Shown here in pieces: positions 46,725-55,001 of a stretch of 64,000 nucleotides of DNA. The notes beneath the pieces are model-generated. The model was not told where the DNA came from, did no database searches, and saw only the letters and a program-made list of their open reading frames with translations. How positions within the stretch are numbered: the first letter of the stretch is position 1; each line of letters starts with the position of its first letter. The stretch is from Flavobacterium profundi (GTDB lineage: Bacteria; Bacteroidota; Bacteroidia; Flavobacteriales; Flavobacteriaceae), in contig NZ_VDCZ01000001.1 of NCBI RefSeq assembly GCF_006491645.1, positions 372,001-436,000 on the forward strand. The letters run 5' to 3'. The position numbers and the translations under genes are program-made.

Positions 46725-47711
46725 ATGAAAAAAATATATTATTTCGTCTTTCTTCTTTTTACTTTTTGTGCATCACAAGAGAACAAAATCAATGGTATTA
46801 GTTTTGTCGCTTCCAATACCTTAACGAGTCAAAAAGAAGTACTTCCTGTTTTAGAAACCCATGCCAATTGGGTTACCCTTATGCCTTTTGCTTTTATGAA
46901 ATCGGTACAAGACACCACCATTCATTTTAATTCTAAAAGGCAATGGATTGGCGAAAGAAAAGAAGGAATAGAACATGCAAGTACCGTTTTTCATAACAAC
47001 CAGATGAAAATTATGTTAAAGCCTCAAATTTGGATTCACAAAGGTTTTACTGGTCATATTGAAATGAAAACAGAAAAAGAATGGGAAGTTTTTGAAGAAA
47101 ATTATGCGCAATTTATTCTTTTTTATACGTCAATTGCTGAAGAACAACATATTGAATTGTTATGCATTGGCACCGAATTAAATTCTTTTGTTAGTCAAAG
47201 ACCGCAATTTTGGAATCAATTGATTCAACGTATCCGAAAAATTTACAAAGGGCAACTTACTTATGCTGAAAATTGGGATACCTATCAAAATGTTCCTTTT
47301 TTTACCAAATTGGATTATATTGGAATAGACGCTTATTTCCCTTTAGCAAATGAGCAAACGCCATCAATTGAATTACTTGAAAAAGAATGGAATCGTCATA
47401 AAAACAGTATGGAATCCTTTGCCGAAAAACTCAATAAAAAAGTTTTGTTCACCGAATATGGTTACCAAAGTACAGATTATACTACACACGAACCTTGGAA
47501 TTTTTCTAAAGAAAAAAAAGTCAATTTAGTCGCTCAAACCAATGCTTTAACTGCTTTGTATAATCAATTTTGGAAAGAAGATTGGTTTGCTGGTGGTTTT
47601 TTATGGAAATGGTTTGATGCCAATGAACAAGTTGGCGGTGAAAATGACAGCGATTATACGGTTCAAAACAAACCTTCATTAGAAGTGGTAAAGCAATTTT
47701 ATAAAGAATAA
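46725..47711 (+). CDS. TIM-barrel glycoside hydrolase-like protein (GH113-like)
   Basis: This 328-residue protein has an N-terminal hydrophobic segment (MKKIYYFVFLLFTFCAS) that could be a lipoprotein or signal peptide, and a TIM-barrel pattern. Likely catalytic acids are the glutamate in CIGTELNSFVS (acid/base) and the one in VLFTEYGYQST (nucleophile), as in GH113 beta-mannanase-type enzymes. WKWFDANE near the end fits the last barrel strand. It is coupled to the Omp85-like gene upstream. The substrate is unknown. Confidence 0.75.
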   Translation: MKKIYYFVFLLFTFCASQENKINGISFVASNTLTSQKEVLPVLETHANWVTLMPFAFMKSVQDTTIHFNSKRQWIGERKEGIEHASTVFHNNQMKIMLKPQIWIHKGFTGHIEMKTEKEWEVFEENYAQFILFYTSIAEEQHIELLCIGTELNSFVSQRPQFWNQLIQRIRKIYKGQLTYAENWDTYQNVPFFTKLDYIGIDAYFPLANEQTPSIELLEKEWNRHKNSMESFAEKLNKKVLFTEYGYQSTDYTTHEPWNFSKEKKVNLVAQTNALTALYNQFWKEDWFAGGFLWKWFDANEQVGGENDSDYTVQNKPSLEVVKQFYKE

Positions 47712-47722
47712 AAATCGTAAAC

Positions 47723-47760
47723 TAAAATACCTACAGCAATTTTTTGCCATAGGTATTTTA
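47723..47760. terminator. Shared terminator between convergent genes
   Basis: TAAAATACCTA (47723-47733) and TAGGTATTTTA (47750-47760) form an 11-bp stem with an inner GCAA/TTGC pairing, between convergent stops at 47711 and 47788. Confidence 0.75.
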
Positions 47761-47787
47761 AATAAAAAACAAACAGAACTAAAAGGT

Positions 47788-48336
47788 TTAGACTAATTCT
47801 TGTTCAATCGGAGTTGCAATTGGAAAATCGATAGCAAAATCTGTTAGATTATGAATATAATTACTAATGATTTTATCGCCTATTACTAGTACAACATCAA
47901 TCATATTCGCTTCATTATAACCTGCTTGGAAAAAAGCTTCTTTTGCTGAAACTGTAGCTTTACCTTTATTCACTACTACAGAAGCAGCAAATTTCACTAA
48001 GGCATCTAATTTAGAATCAAAAGAAGCTGTTCCTTTTCTTAATTCGATGATTTGTTCCTCAGAAAAACCATTCATTTTCCCAATTAAGGTGTGAGCAGAT
48101 TGACAATATAGACAATTGTTGATTTGACTTGTCACTAAGTTGATTACTTCTCTTTCTTTTGCTTTTAATGTACTTTTTCTGTTTTGTAGTGCTAAATAAT
48201 CGCCTAAAGCAGTTTCATTCTTAGCAAAGTAAGCATATAAATTTGGAACAAATCCTAATCCTTTTTGAAGGTTATCAAAAATAGCTTGATTGTTTTCTGA
48301 AACTTCTTCTCTTGTTGGTACTGTGAAATTTGACAT
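47788..48336 (-). CDS. Carboxymuconolactone decarboxylase/AhpD-like protein
   Basis: This 182-residue helical protein belongs to the AhpD-like alkylhydroperoxidase group. The redox motif C75-x-x-C78 with H82 lies in NNCLYCQSAH, with E63 at the spacing expected for the proton relay. These proteins reduce peroxides or act as thiol oxidoreductases. It lies downstream of an AraC regulator on the same strand with a 113-base gap and is a likely target of that regulator. Confidence 0.88.
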   Translation of the reverse strand: MSNFTVPTREEVSENNQAIFDNLQKGLGFVPNLYAYFAKNETALGDYLALQNRKSTLKAKEREVINLVTSQINNCLYCQSAHTLIGKMNGFSEEQIIELRKGTASFDSKLDALVKFAASVVVNKGKATVSAKEAFFQAGYNEANMIDVVLVIGDKIISNYIHNLTDFAIDFPIATPIEQELV

Positions 48337-48449
48337 AATTTTAAAAATTTAAATGAATTATTGTTCGTTTAATTTGACAGTACAAAGTTGCATCAAAAAG
48401 CGTCTTAAGGGTTAGACCATATTTCCTTGAGTTTTGTCTATTTTTCCCT

Positions 48450-49271
48450 TTAGGCTTTTTTCTTAAATTCAGAAGGAGAAACGCCTTTTATTTTTTTAAA
48501 AAAACGACTAAAGGTTTGTATATCTTCATAACCTACATCGTAGGTAATTTCTTTAATAGACTTGTCAGTATATCGCAATAGCCGAATTGCTTCTAGCATA
48601 ATTCGGTCTTGGATGATTTGTAAAGGTGTTTTCTTACCAACTTTCTTAAACACATTGGATAAGGTTTTGGGGCTTTTATGTAATAAAGTAGCATAATCCG
48701 CAACTTGATGTTTGGTTCTAAAATGAACTTCCACTAAATAATTATATTCTCTAATCAAATCAAATTGTTGTTTGTCAAAATCAACTAATTCTGTTTGTTC
48801 TTTATAAATCCGAATACAGAGAATAAGAAGTCGCTTTAACATCATTTGTAGCATTTCACTTTTAAGTTCGTCTTTGGAATGCATTTCAATGACAAACATT
48901 TTCCAAAGCGCTTCAAATTTTTCCAATTCAAGATTGGGTATTTGGATTTTTGCCAAATGGGAAGCTCCAAAAAACAAAATCCCTTTACAACCTACTTCAC
49001 TATCATGGTCTAAAATACAATAGAAAGCTCTATTAAAACGGACTAACCTTACTTTTTGAACCTCAATCAAGGTTACATTATGATATTCCGTTACAAAAAT
49101 GATTTCATTTTCTTTTAAAACGGTATTAACGCCATCTACTAGAAGATGTACTTCTTCGATAGCCCAAATAATGCTGAGTCCTTCTTTTATTTTTTCTTTT
49201 AACAGCTCACAATTTTGTGGTGTAATTTCTTCTAATCGAATGAATTCATTTATTTGACCTGTGTAAATCAT
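48450..49271 (-). CDS. AraC-family transcriptional regulator (copy 1)
   Basis: This 273-residue regulator has an N-terminal cupin-like sensor (about 1-110) and a C-terminal AraC helix-turn-helix pair (about 175-270: HQVADYATLLHKSPKTLSNVFKK and IKEITYDVGYEDIQTFSRFFKK). It is a paralogue of the regulator at 49972-50811: both share CKGILFFGAS-like and EMLQMMLKRLLILC-like blocks in the linker. Its likely target is the downstream AhpD-like gene. Confidence 0.92.
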   Translation of the reverse strand: MIYTGQINEFIRLEEITPQNCELLKEKIKEGLSIIWAIEEVHLLVDGVNTVLKENEIIFVTEYHNVTLIEVQKVRLVRFNRAFYCILDHDSEVGCKGILFFGASHLAKIQIPNLELEKFEALWKMFVIEMHSKDELKSEMLQMMLKRLLILCIRIYKEQTELVDFDKQQFDLIREYNYLVEVHFRTKHQVADYATLLHKSPKTLSNVFKKVGKKTPLQIIQDRIMLEAIRLLRYTDKSIKEITYDVGYEDIQTFSRFFKKIKGVSPSEFKKKA

Positions 49272-49318
49272 AATCGAGCGTTTAAGTTGAAAATTTTCCT
49301 TCCTTTTATTTTAAAAAC

Positions 49319-49355
49319 AATAAAACTGATAGTAAAAAGCACTATCAGTTTTATT
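49319..49355 (-). terminator. Strong terminator after the DUF2911 gene
   Basis: AATAAAACTGATAGT (49319-49333) and ACTATCAGTTTTATT (49341-49355) form a perfect 15-bp stem with a 7-base loop, 20 bases past the stop at 49375. It would end the long minus-strand array that contains the arsenosugar genes. Confidence 0.88.
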
Positions 49356-49374
49356 CTAATTTTTATAAAACGAT

Positions 49375-49950
49375 TTATTTTAAGGTTACTGGTATTTCAG
49401 CAATGGTTTTGTCCCAACCTATTTTAATGTGTACTATATTTTTACTTTTTTCATATAATACAATAGATAAAGCTTCTATTTCAGCATCCGAAGTTGAAGT
49501 TGGAATCGTCACACTAGCAATATCAAAAGCAGGATCATAAGAGTAATTTCCCCAACCATCGTTTACGGTATTTAATTTGATAATCCATTCTTTTTCAGTT
49601 GGAATAGCAATTAAAGTATAGCGACCTGCTTTAACATTGGTTCCGCCAAAAACAGCATCCGTTAAAAATAAAATTTCAGTTGATTCATTGGCTCCAATTC
49701 TCCATGCTTCACCAAATTTTACAACATCACCAAAAATTGTTCTCCCTTTTTTTAAAGGACGTGAGTATAAAACTCTTATTTTAGGTTCTGCTTCTAATTG
49801 TTTTTCTTTGTCTTTAATGAAAGCTCTTTTAGTTGCATTATCTGGAAAATAAGAGGCATCCATAACACTTTTATCTATTTTAGGAAATTCTTGAGCATTA
49901 CTAAATAAGCTACATGCACCTAGTAACAGTGTAAGTACGATTTTTTTCAT
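49375..49950 (-). CDS. DUF2911 domain protein, exported
   Basis: This 191-residue protein has a signal peptide (ending LFSNAQ). The DUF2911 pattern is recognisable: RPLKKGRTIFGDVVKFGEAWRIGANE, then TNVKAGRYTLIAIPTEKEW and INTVNDGWGNYSYDP. The family is widespread in Bacteroidota and its function is not known. It starts 21 bases after the stop of the second AraC regulator and ends at a strong hairpin, so it is the last gene of the minus-strand array. Confidence 0.87.
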   Translation of the reverse strand: MKKIVLTLLLGACSLFSNAQEFPKIDKSVMDASYFPDNATKRAFIKDKEKQLEAEPKIRVLYSRPLKKGRTIFGDVVKFGEAWRIGANESTEILFLTDAVFGGTNVKAGRYTLIAIPTEKEWIIKLNTVNDGWGNYSYDPAFDIASVTIPTSTSDAEIEALSIVLYEKSKNIVHIKIGWDKTIAEIPVTLK

Positions 49951-49971
49951 AATTGTTTGCTTTAGTTGATA

Positions 49972-50811
49972 TTAGATTGATTGTATATTTTTCACATCGC
50001 GATAGGCTTTGGGAGAAATTCCCATTTTATTTTTAAAAAAGCGACTAAAAGAAGGCATATCTTCAAAGCCTAACTCAAAAGTAATCTCTTTTATAGGAAT
50101 TTCGGTACTAATTAACATCCTTTTAGCTTCCAAAAGGATACGATCTTGAATGACTTGTAAAGGTGAGCGATTACTATGTGACGAAAAAAGATTAGTAATC
50201 GATTTAGCGGGTTTATTCATTAAATCAGCATAGTCAGCAACCAAATGTTTCTTCTTGAAATGTACTTCAACCAAGAAACTGAAATTTCGAATCACATCCA
50301 TTTTAGTTTCTTGTATAGTTATACTTTTATGTTGGCATTTAAAGATTCTGGTACATAAAATTAAAAAGCGTTTTAGGAGCATTTGTAACATTTCACCTTG
50401 CATTTCATCTGTTGCTTTAAATTCGTTATGAAATACCTTCCAAAGAATTTCAATAGCCTTCTTATTTTCTTCTTGTAATGTAATCATTGGAACTTGGGAA
50501 GCACCAAAAAACAAAAGTCCTTTACAGCCTATTTCACTATCATGATTTTCTAAACAATAAAAAGACCGATTAAAGCGAATAACATTTAAGGTATTAATTG
50601 ACGATAAATCCACTGAATGTAATTCCGTTAAGAAAAGAATTTGATTGGGTTTCAATTCATAGGAAACATTATCTATAATTAAAGAAGACGTTGCTTTTGT
50701 ATTCCAAAAAATAGAAAGATAACTTTCTTGATCTTGGGTTACTTCTGAAATTGTTTCTTTTGTTATTGTGGAGAGAAGAAAAAATTCTCCGTTTTCACCT
50801 TTGAATTCCAT
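49972..50811 (-). CDS. AraC-family transcriptional regulator (copy 2)
   Basis: This 279-residue regulator has the same layout as copy 1: sensor domain (about 1-115), the shared HDSEIGCKGLLFFGAS and MLQMLLKRFLILC blocks, and an AraC DNA-binding domain (about 180-275) with IKEITFELGFEDMPSFSRFFKN. It lies six bases downstream of the arsenosugar-type glycosyltransferase gene, so it could be co-transcribed with that cluster and regulate it. The effector is unknown. Confidence 0.92.
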   Translation of the reverse strand: MEFKGENGEFFLLSTITKETISEVTQDQESYLSIFWNTKATSSLIIDNVSYELKPNQILFLTELHSVDLSSINTLNVIRFNRSFYCLENHDSEIGCKGLLFFGASQVPMITLQEENKKAIEILWKVFHNEFKATDEMQGEMLQMLLKRFLILCTRIFKCQHKSITIQETKMDVIRNFSFLVEVHFKKKHLVADYADLMNKPAKSITNLFSSHSNRSPLQVIQDRILLEAKRMLISTEIPIKEITFELGFEDMPSFSRFFKNKMGISPKAYRDVKNIQSI

Positions 50812-50817
50812 AGCTTC

Positions 50818-51507
50818 TTATTTTATGTTTTTTTTATAGTACTTGTAAATTTCTTGGTGATTGTAGACTTTTATATGATATAAAAGATGAATCATCATGA
50901 AATGAAATTGCAGTTTCCAAAATCCGTTTTCTTGGTATCGTCTGCTAGAAGTTACAATCGGTTTTTGTATTACATGAAAGCTTGCTTGCTTATACAATCT
51001 ATGAATAAACTCATTGTCTTCATACACTATAAAATTAGTATTAAAACCTCCTAAGCTGTCAAACAATTCTTTTTCAATAAATAAAGATTGATCACCTCCT
51101 CTAAAATATTGTAAATTAAATTGGGTAAACCATTCCGATATTTTTAAAAGCAAATGATTGGATTCAAACTTCATTTTAAAACAACCTGAGAGCTTTCCAT
51201 CATAAATAGAATCTAGAATTAACCCATCAAATCCTTTGGGAGGAATGGAATCGCAATGCAAAAAATACAACACTTTTCCAGTAGCATAAGAAGCCCCGTG
51301 ATTTAATTGTTTTGCTCTTCCTTTACCACACTGTAAAATAGTAACAGACTCATATTCTTTTGCAATTGAGATCGTTTGATCTGTACTACCTCCGTCAACA
51401 ACAAGTATTTCTTTACAATTTTTTGGATTGGTATTTTCCAGTAAGTAAGTAATTACTTTACCTATATTTTTTTCTTCGTTGAATACAGGGATAATTATTG
51501 AAATCAT
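50818..51507 (-). CDS. TIGR04283-type family 2 glycosyltransferase, arsenosugar-associated
   Basis: This 229-residue GT-A enzyme has IIPVFNEEKNIGKVITYL, EILVVDGGSTDQT and the FLHCDSIPP metal-site motif, with GKGRAKQLNHGASYATG between them, which is the pattern of the glycosyltransferase group once called rSAM/selenodomain-associated transferase 2 and now linked to arsenosugar clusters. The family role in transferring or building the arsenosugar aglycone is inferred from genomic context. It sits three bases downstream of the DUF547 gene. Confidence 0.85.
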   Translation of the reverse strand: MISIIIPVFNEEKNIGKVITYLLENTNPKNCKEILVVDGGSTDQTISIAKEYESVTILQCGKGRAKQLNHGASYATGKVLYFLHCDSIPPKGFDGLILDSIYDGKLSGCFKMKFESNHLLLKISEWFTQFNLQYFRGGDQSLFIEKELFDSLGGFNTNFIVYEDNEFIHRLYKQASFHVIQKPIVTSSRRYQENGFWKLQFHFMMIHLLYHIKVYNHQEIYKYYKKNIK

Positions 51508-51510
51508 TAC

Positions 51511-52206
51511 TTACTCATTTAAACTCCAATTGTATTTTAAATAGCGTACTTTAGCATTTGCTTCAACTTTTACTGCAGCATATTTATTAATATAATCTAT
51601 TATATCAGAAGATGTAGTTTTAAAGTCACTAGAAAACCAATTGAAAATTTCTGAAATTTTAATTTCATCAGTAGTAATACTATTTTTAGAACCATCATTG
51701 ATGAAATTTCTAGCTGCTTTATCCAATTGAGTATCTAATGTAGCTGGCAAATAAGGAACATTTGCTAATTGTGGACAAGAAAAAGAAGCACAATTGATTG
51801 CAAAATGGATTCTAGGTTCGTTCATTTTTCTAAGAATACCATGTTCAATATAGGAAAGAGACACTTTCTTTTTTCCTAAAACAATAAATTTATCATCCCA
51901 AGCATTATTAATATTTTTAATACTCTTCGTCGGATAATTATCTACAACTTTTTTTAGCGTATACACATTATACGCATTAATATAATACGCTAAAATCTCC
52001 TCTTTAGCCCAACTTTTAGTAGGGTAATTACTTTCAAAACCTATAATCACTTGATTCAATTCAGCTGCATTCTTTTGTAACAGTTCATAATTTACGTTTC
52101 CATTAGAACTAACATATTTCGCTAATAAATTTCCATAATTTTTGTAATCAAAATTCTGACTAAAACCTTGAATACTGATTAGCAATATAACTACTATTTT
52201 TTTCAT
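51511..52206 (-). CDS. DUF547 domain protein, exported
   Basis: This 231-residue protein has a signal peptide (MKKIVVILLISIQGFSQ) and the DUF547 pattern: EEILAYYINAYNVYTLKKVV, then RIHFAINCASFSCPQL and AARNFINDG. DUF547 proteins resemble a transglutaminase-like fold in distant searches, and the Cys-His pattern here (IHFAINCASFSCP) could be catalytic. No activity is established. Its start overlaps the stop of the hydroxylase gene by four bases, which shows tight coupling. Confidence 0.87.
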   Translation of the reverse strand: MKKIVVILLISIQGFSQNFDYKNYGNLLAKYVSSNGNVNYELLQKNAAELNQVIIGFESNYPTKSWAKEEILAYYINAYNVYTLKKVVDNYPTKSIKNINNAWDDKFIVLGKKKVSLSYIEHGILRKMNEPRIHFAINCASFSCPQLANVPYLPATLDTQLDKAARNFINDGSKNSITTDEIKISEIFNWFSSDFKTTSSDIIDYINKYAAVKVEANAKVRYLKYNWSLNE

Positions 52207-53087
52207 GCTTCATTTTTTAATTTTAATGGATATAATTCTTGTTCGATAAAAGAATTTGGAAATTTTTCATCATCCTCAAAACCTAATTCAATATCCTTGC
52301 CATCTTTTGGAATATAATTACTTCCAAATAAATAATCCCAAATACTCAACGATATTCCAAAATTGGCTCCGTACTTTCTAGGCATTTCTTTACTATGATG
52401 CCAAATATGCATTTTTGGATTATTAAAAATATATTTTAAAGGTCCGTAATCCCAACCAATATTAGCATGATTTAGGTGTCCAATGGTAATTGCAACAAAA
52501 TGAACTATAAACACATCTTGAATAGAATAACCTCCTATAATTGCCATAGGCACATATAATAAGGTTTTATAGACAACTGGTTCCATCCAATGGTATCTCA
52601 AATGAGCTGCAAAACCCATTTGTTTCACCGAATGATGTACTTTGTGAAAATTCCAAAAGAAATCAACTCGATGTAATAATCGGTGCGTATTCCATTGTAC
52701 AAAATCAGCTACCACAAAGAAAATCAATAAAGCGACAACTTTTGGCACATGAGATAAGTCAATCAAATGCAAGGATTCTAAATTCATACCAAATACTCCT
52801 AAAAAGTCATTGAACAATTGTGCGGTTACGTTATTCAACGCCATTAGAATAATGAGATTGAGAAGGAAGAAATTAAAAAACATATAAAAGGTATCCAACC
52901 AAAAATCTTTTCTAATTATAGGCTGATTTTTTCTCCAAGGAAATAAAAGTTCCAAAATAAAAACGAGTAAAGAAATTATAATTAACCCATAGAAGTAATT
53001 TTCTATATGTAACGTTATCAATTCATTTTTTAAATAATTGAAATAATCGGAATAGGATTGAATTACAACTTCTTTGTACTTATTCAT
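52203..53087 (-). CDS. Sterol desaturase/fatty acid hydroxylase family membrane enzyme
   Basis: This 294-residue di-iron membrane enzyme has about four to five hydrophobic segments and the three histidine clusters of the family: HRLLH, HKVHH and HIWHH, with an extra NHANIG histidine. Such enzymes hydroxylate or desaturate lipid chains or ether lipids. Its place between a barrel-protein gene and a DUF547 gene in an arsenosugar-type array raises the idea that it modifies a lipid part of the product. The substrate is unknown. Confidence 0.87.
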   Translation of the reverse strand: MNKYKEVVIQSYSDYFNYLKNELITLHIENYFYGLIIISLLVFILELLFPWRKNQPIIRKDFWLDTFYMFFNFFLLNLIILMALNNVTAQLFNDFLGVFGMNLESLHLIDLSHVPKVVALLIFFVVADFVQWNTHRLLHRVDFFWNFHKVHHSVKQMGFAAHLRYHWMEPVVYKTLLYVPMAIIGGYSIQDVFIVHFVAITIGHLNHANIGWDYGPLKYIFNNPKMHIWHHSKEMPRKYGANFGISLSIWDYLFGSNYIPKDGKDIELGFEDDEKFPNSFIEQELYPLKLKNEA

Positions 53088-53090
53088 TTC

Positions 53091-53909
53091 TTATAATTTT
53101 GTATAAACACCAATATTTATTGTAGGTGCCAAAGGTGCATTATCAATTCCAAAAGCACCAAAAACAGAAGCATTAGCACCTAGTTTATTTTCTATAAATT
53201 CATAATTTGCTTTTAATCCAATTGCATTATACGTTTGTCTGTCTAAATGAGACGCCCATTGTACGGAATCCTTCTCATAAGCATCTTCTTTAGTGACAGG
53301 ATTTCTTGTATCTAGTACAAACATTAGGTGTCCATTAGGAATAATAGTATACCCCACTTCTATTGTTGCTTTCAAGTAATCAGAGTAGTCATTATCCATG
53401 TAACCATATCCTATGTTTCCAAAGTAATACCATTTGTTATGACTGGTACCAATACTAAAATAAGGCAAAAAAGTAGATGCATTTATTCCTGTTGAACTTA
53501 CAAATAAGGTTTCATCCTTTTTAATAGAATTAGCCGAATAAAGCAACCCTGAACTTATTTTCCAATTGGTATCTGACAGTTTATATTTTAATCCTAATCC
53601 AATATTACCAATTCCGGAAATACTTTGGGAAACACCTACATTTTCATAACTAGCCGTTTTGTAAGGTAAGATTACTTGTGCTTCTAATTTACCACTAATA
53701 CCATATTCTGCATATACTTGTAAAGTAATATCTGAATAATCCCCAATATTTTCTAGTTTTTCTCCGTCAAATTGGACTGCACTATAGGACAAACTTGTAA
53801 AACCTAATTGTACATAGGCTTTCCCTTTTTCTCTTGTCCAAGGACTTTGTGCCTGCAATACGTGCCATCCAAAGACACAAACAAATAATAAAATAGCTGT
53901 TTTTCTCAT
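53091..53909 (-). CDS. Outer-membrane barrel protein of unknown function
   Basis: A protein of about 272 residues starts at the ATG at 53909; the upstream frame to 53948 adds no signal-like sequence. A signal peptide (MRKTAILLFVCVFGWHVLQAQ) is followed by alternating strands such as KAYVQLGFTSLSYSAV and GIGNIGLGLKYKL, ending in TINIGVYTKL. It resembles transporter- or Toluene_X-type barrels of 250-300 residues. It lies between ArsM and the hydroxylase gene, 3 bases from the latter, so it may carry the product or substrate across the outer membrane. Confidence 0.72.
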   Translation of the reverse strand: MRKTAILLFVCVFGWHVLQAQSPWTREKGKAYVQLGFTSLSYSAVQFDGEKLENIGDYSDITLQVYAEYGISGKLEAQVILPYKTASYENVGVSQSISGIGNIGLGLKYKLSDTNWKISSGLLYSANSIKKDETLFVSSTGINASTFLPYFSIGTSHNKWYYFGNIGYGYMDNDYSDYLKATIEVGYTIIPNGHLMFVLDTRNPVTKEDAYEKDSVQWASHLDRQTYNAIGLKANYEFIENKLGANASVFGAFGIDNAPLAPTINIGVYTKL

Positions 53910-54007
53910 AGTTTTGTTATTGAATGGGATAAAAGTAAGATACAACAAAAAAATAAAAAGTTAGCTATCTGACATAACTTAAATTTGACCCTTTCAAAAA
54001 AAATGAA

Positions 54008-54976
54008 TCAACAACAACCTCCACCATTATAATGATAGGTACTTTCACTTATAAAAATATCTTCTCTCTTTAAATCTGCTAATGCTTTAGCTGTTTTATC
54101 ACAAACAGACAAAGGTTGGTTTTTTAACAAAACATGCCCTTTTTTATCATCGAAATAATTCTCTTTTCCAAAATAAATAGCCGCTTTACCAGTAAAAACA
54201 CAAGGTCCATCGATTGGCATTGGGTCTTTAATTGCACATACTTCAATACTTTCAATATAAATTAATTCGTCTGTTGGATAATTAACTGTATCTAATATAC
54301 GATAAGGACGTCTTCCTCGGATTTCTATTGTTCCAAAACCTACATCTGTTAAAGCTTTAATATATGCTTTAATAGGTATACTTCCACTCAAACACAAGGC
54401 TCTCAAATGGTCGTCATTGCGAAGGGTTTCATTCATTTCTTGCTCGCAAGTAGGATCACTCATAACTAATCTTCCATGAGGTTTTAGCACACGATACATT
54501 TCTTGCAATGCTTTTTTTAAATCTTCCGCTTTAAAAATATTAAAAAGGCAATTTTGAGCAGCTACATCGATACTTCCATCTTCTATAGGTAATTGTAAAG
54601 CATTTCCTTTTCGCAATTCAATAAAATCACTCCGGAACCAATCGTTTTGCTCTTCGGCAATTTTACAATTATTGCGAGCCGCTTCAAGCATTTCATCAAC
54701 CACATCAACCCCTATTACACCTCCTTTTTGACGCGAAAAGTAAGCAAATTGCAACAATTCCATACCGCCACCTACACCTACGTACAAAACCTTAGGATTG
54801 TTAATTAAGTCCTGAGCAGAAATAGTACTTCCGCATCCATAATTCATTTCTTGCATGATTTTTGGAATTTCAAGTCCTGGAAATTTCCAAATGGGAGTTG
54901 TGGTACAACATAATCCTACATCTGGTATTAATGCTGCATTTTTATACAAATCGTTGGTTGCGTTTAAATAACTCAT
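54008..54976 (-). CDS. arsM: Arsenosugar-type arsenite methyltransferase ArsM
   Basis: ArsM transfers methyl groups from SAM to trivalent arsenic. The enzyme is about 322 residues from the ATG at 54976. VLYVGVGGGMELLQFAYF is the SAM-binding motif, GVIGVDVVDEML follows it, and VMSDPTCEQE lies in the core. Cysteines suited to bind As(III) occur in GLCCTTTPIWKF near the N-terminus, in NYGCGS and at the C-terminus (GGGCC). It lies 25 bases downstream of the phosphorylase gene. This is the strongest single marker that the array handles arsenic. Confidence 0.87.
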   Translation of the reverse strand: MSYLNATNDLYKNAALIPDVGLCCTTTPIWKFPGLEIPKIMQEMNYGCGSTISAQDLINNPKVLYVGVGGGMELLQFAYFSRQKGGVIGVDVVDEMLEAARNNCKIAEEQNDWFRSDFIELRKGNALQLPIEDGSIDVAAQNCLFNIFKAEDLKKALQEMYRVLKPHGRLVMSDPTCEQEMNETLRNDDHLRALCLSGSIPIKAYIKALTDVGFGTIEIRGRRPYRILDTVNYPTDELIYIESIEVCAIKDPMPIDGPCVFTGKAAIYFGKENYFDDKKGHVLLKNQPLSVCDKTAKALADLKREDIFISESTYHYNGGGCC

Positions 54977-55001
54977 GTTGTTTGCATTAAGTTGTTGTTC
55001 T

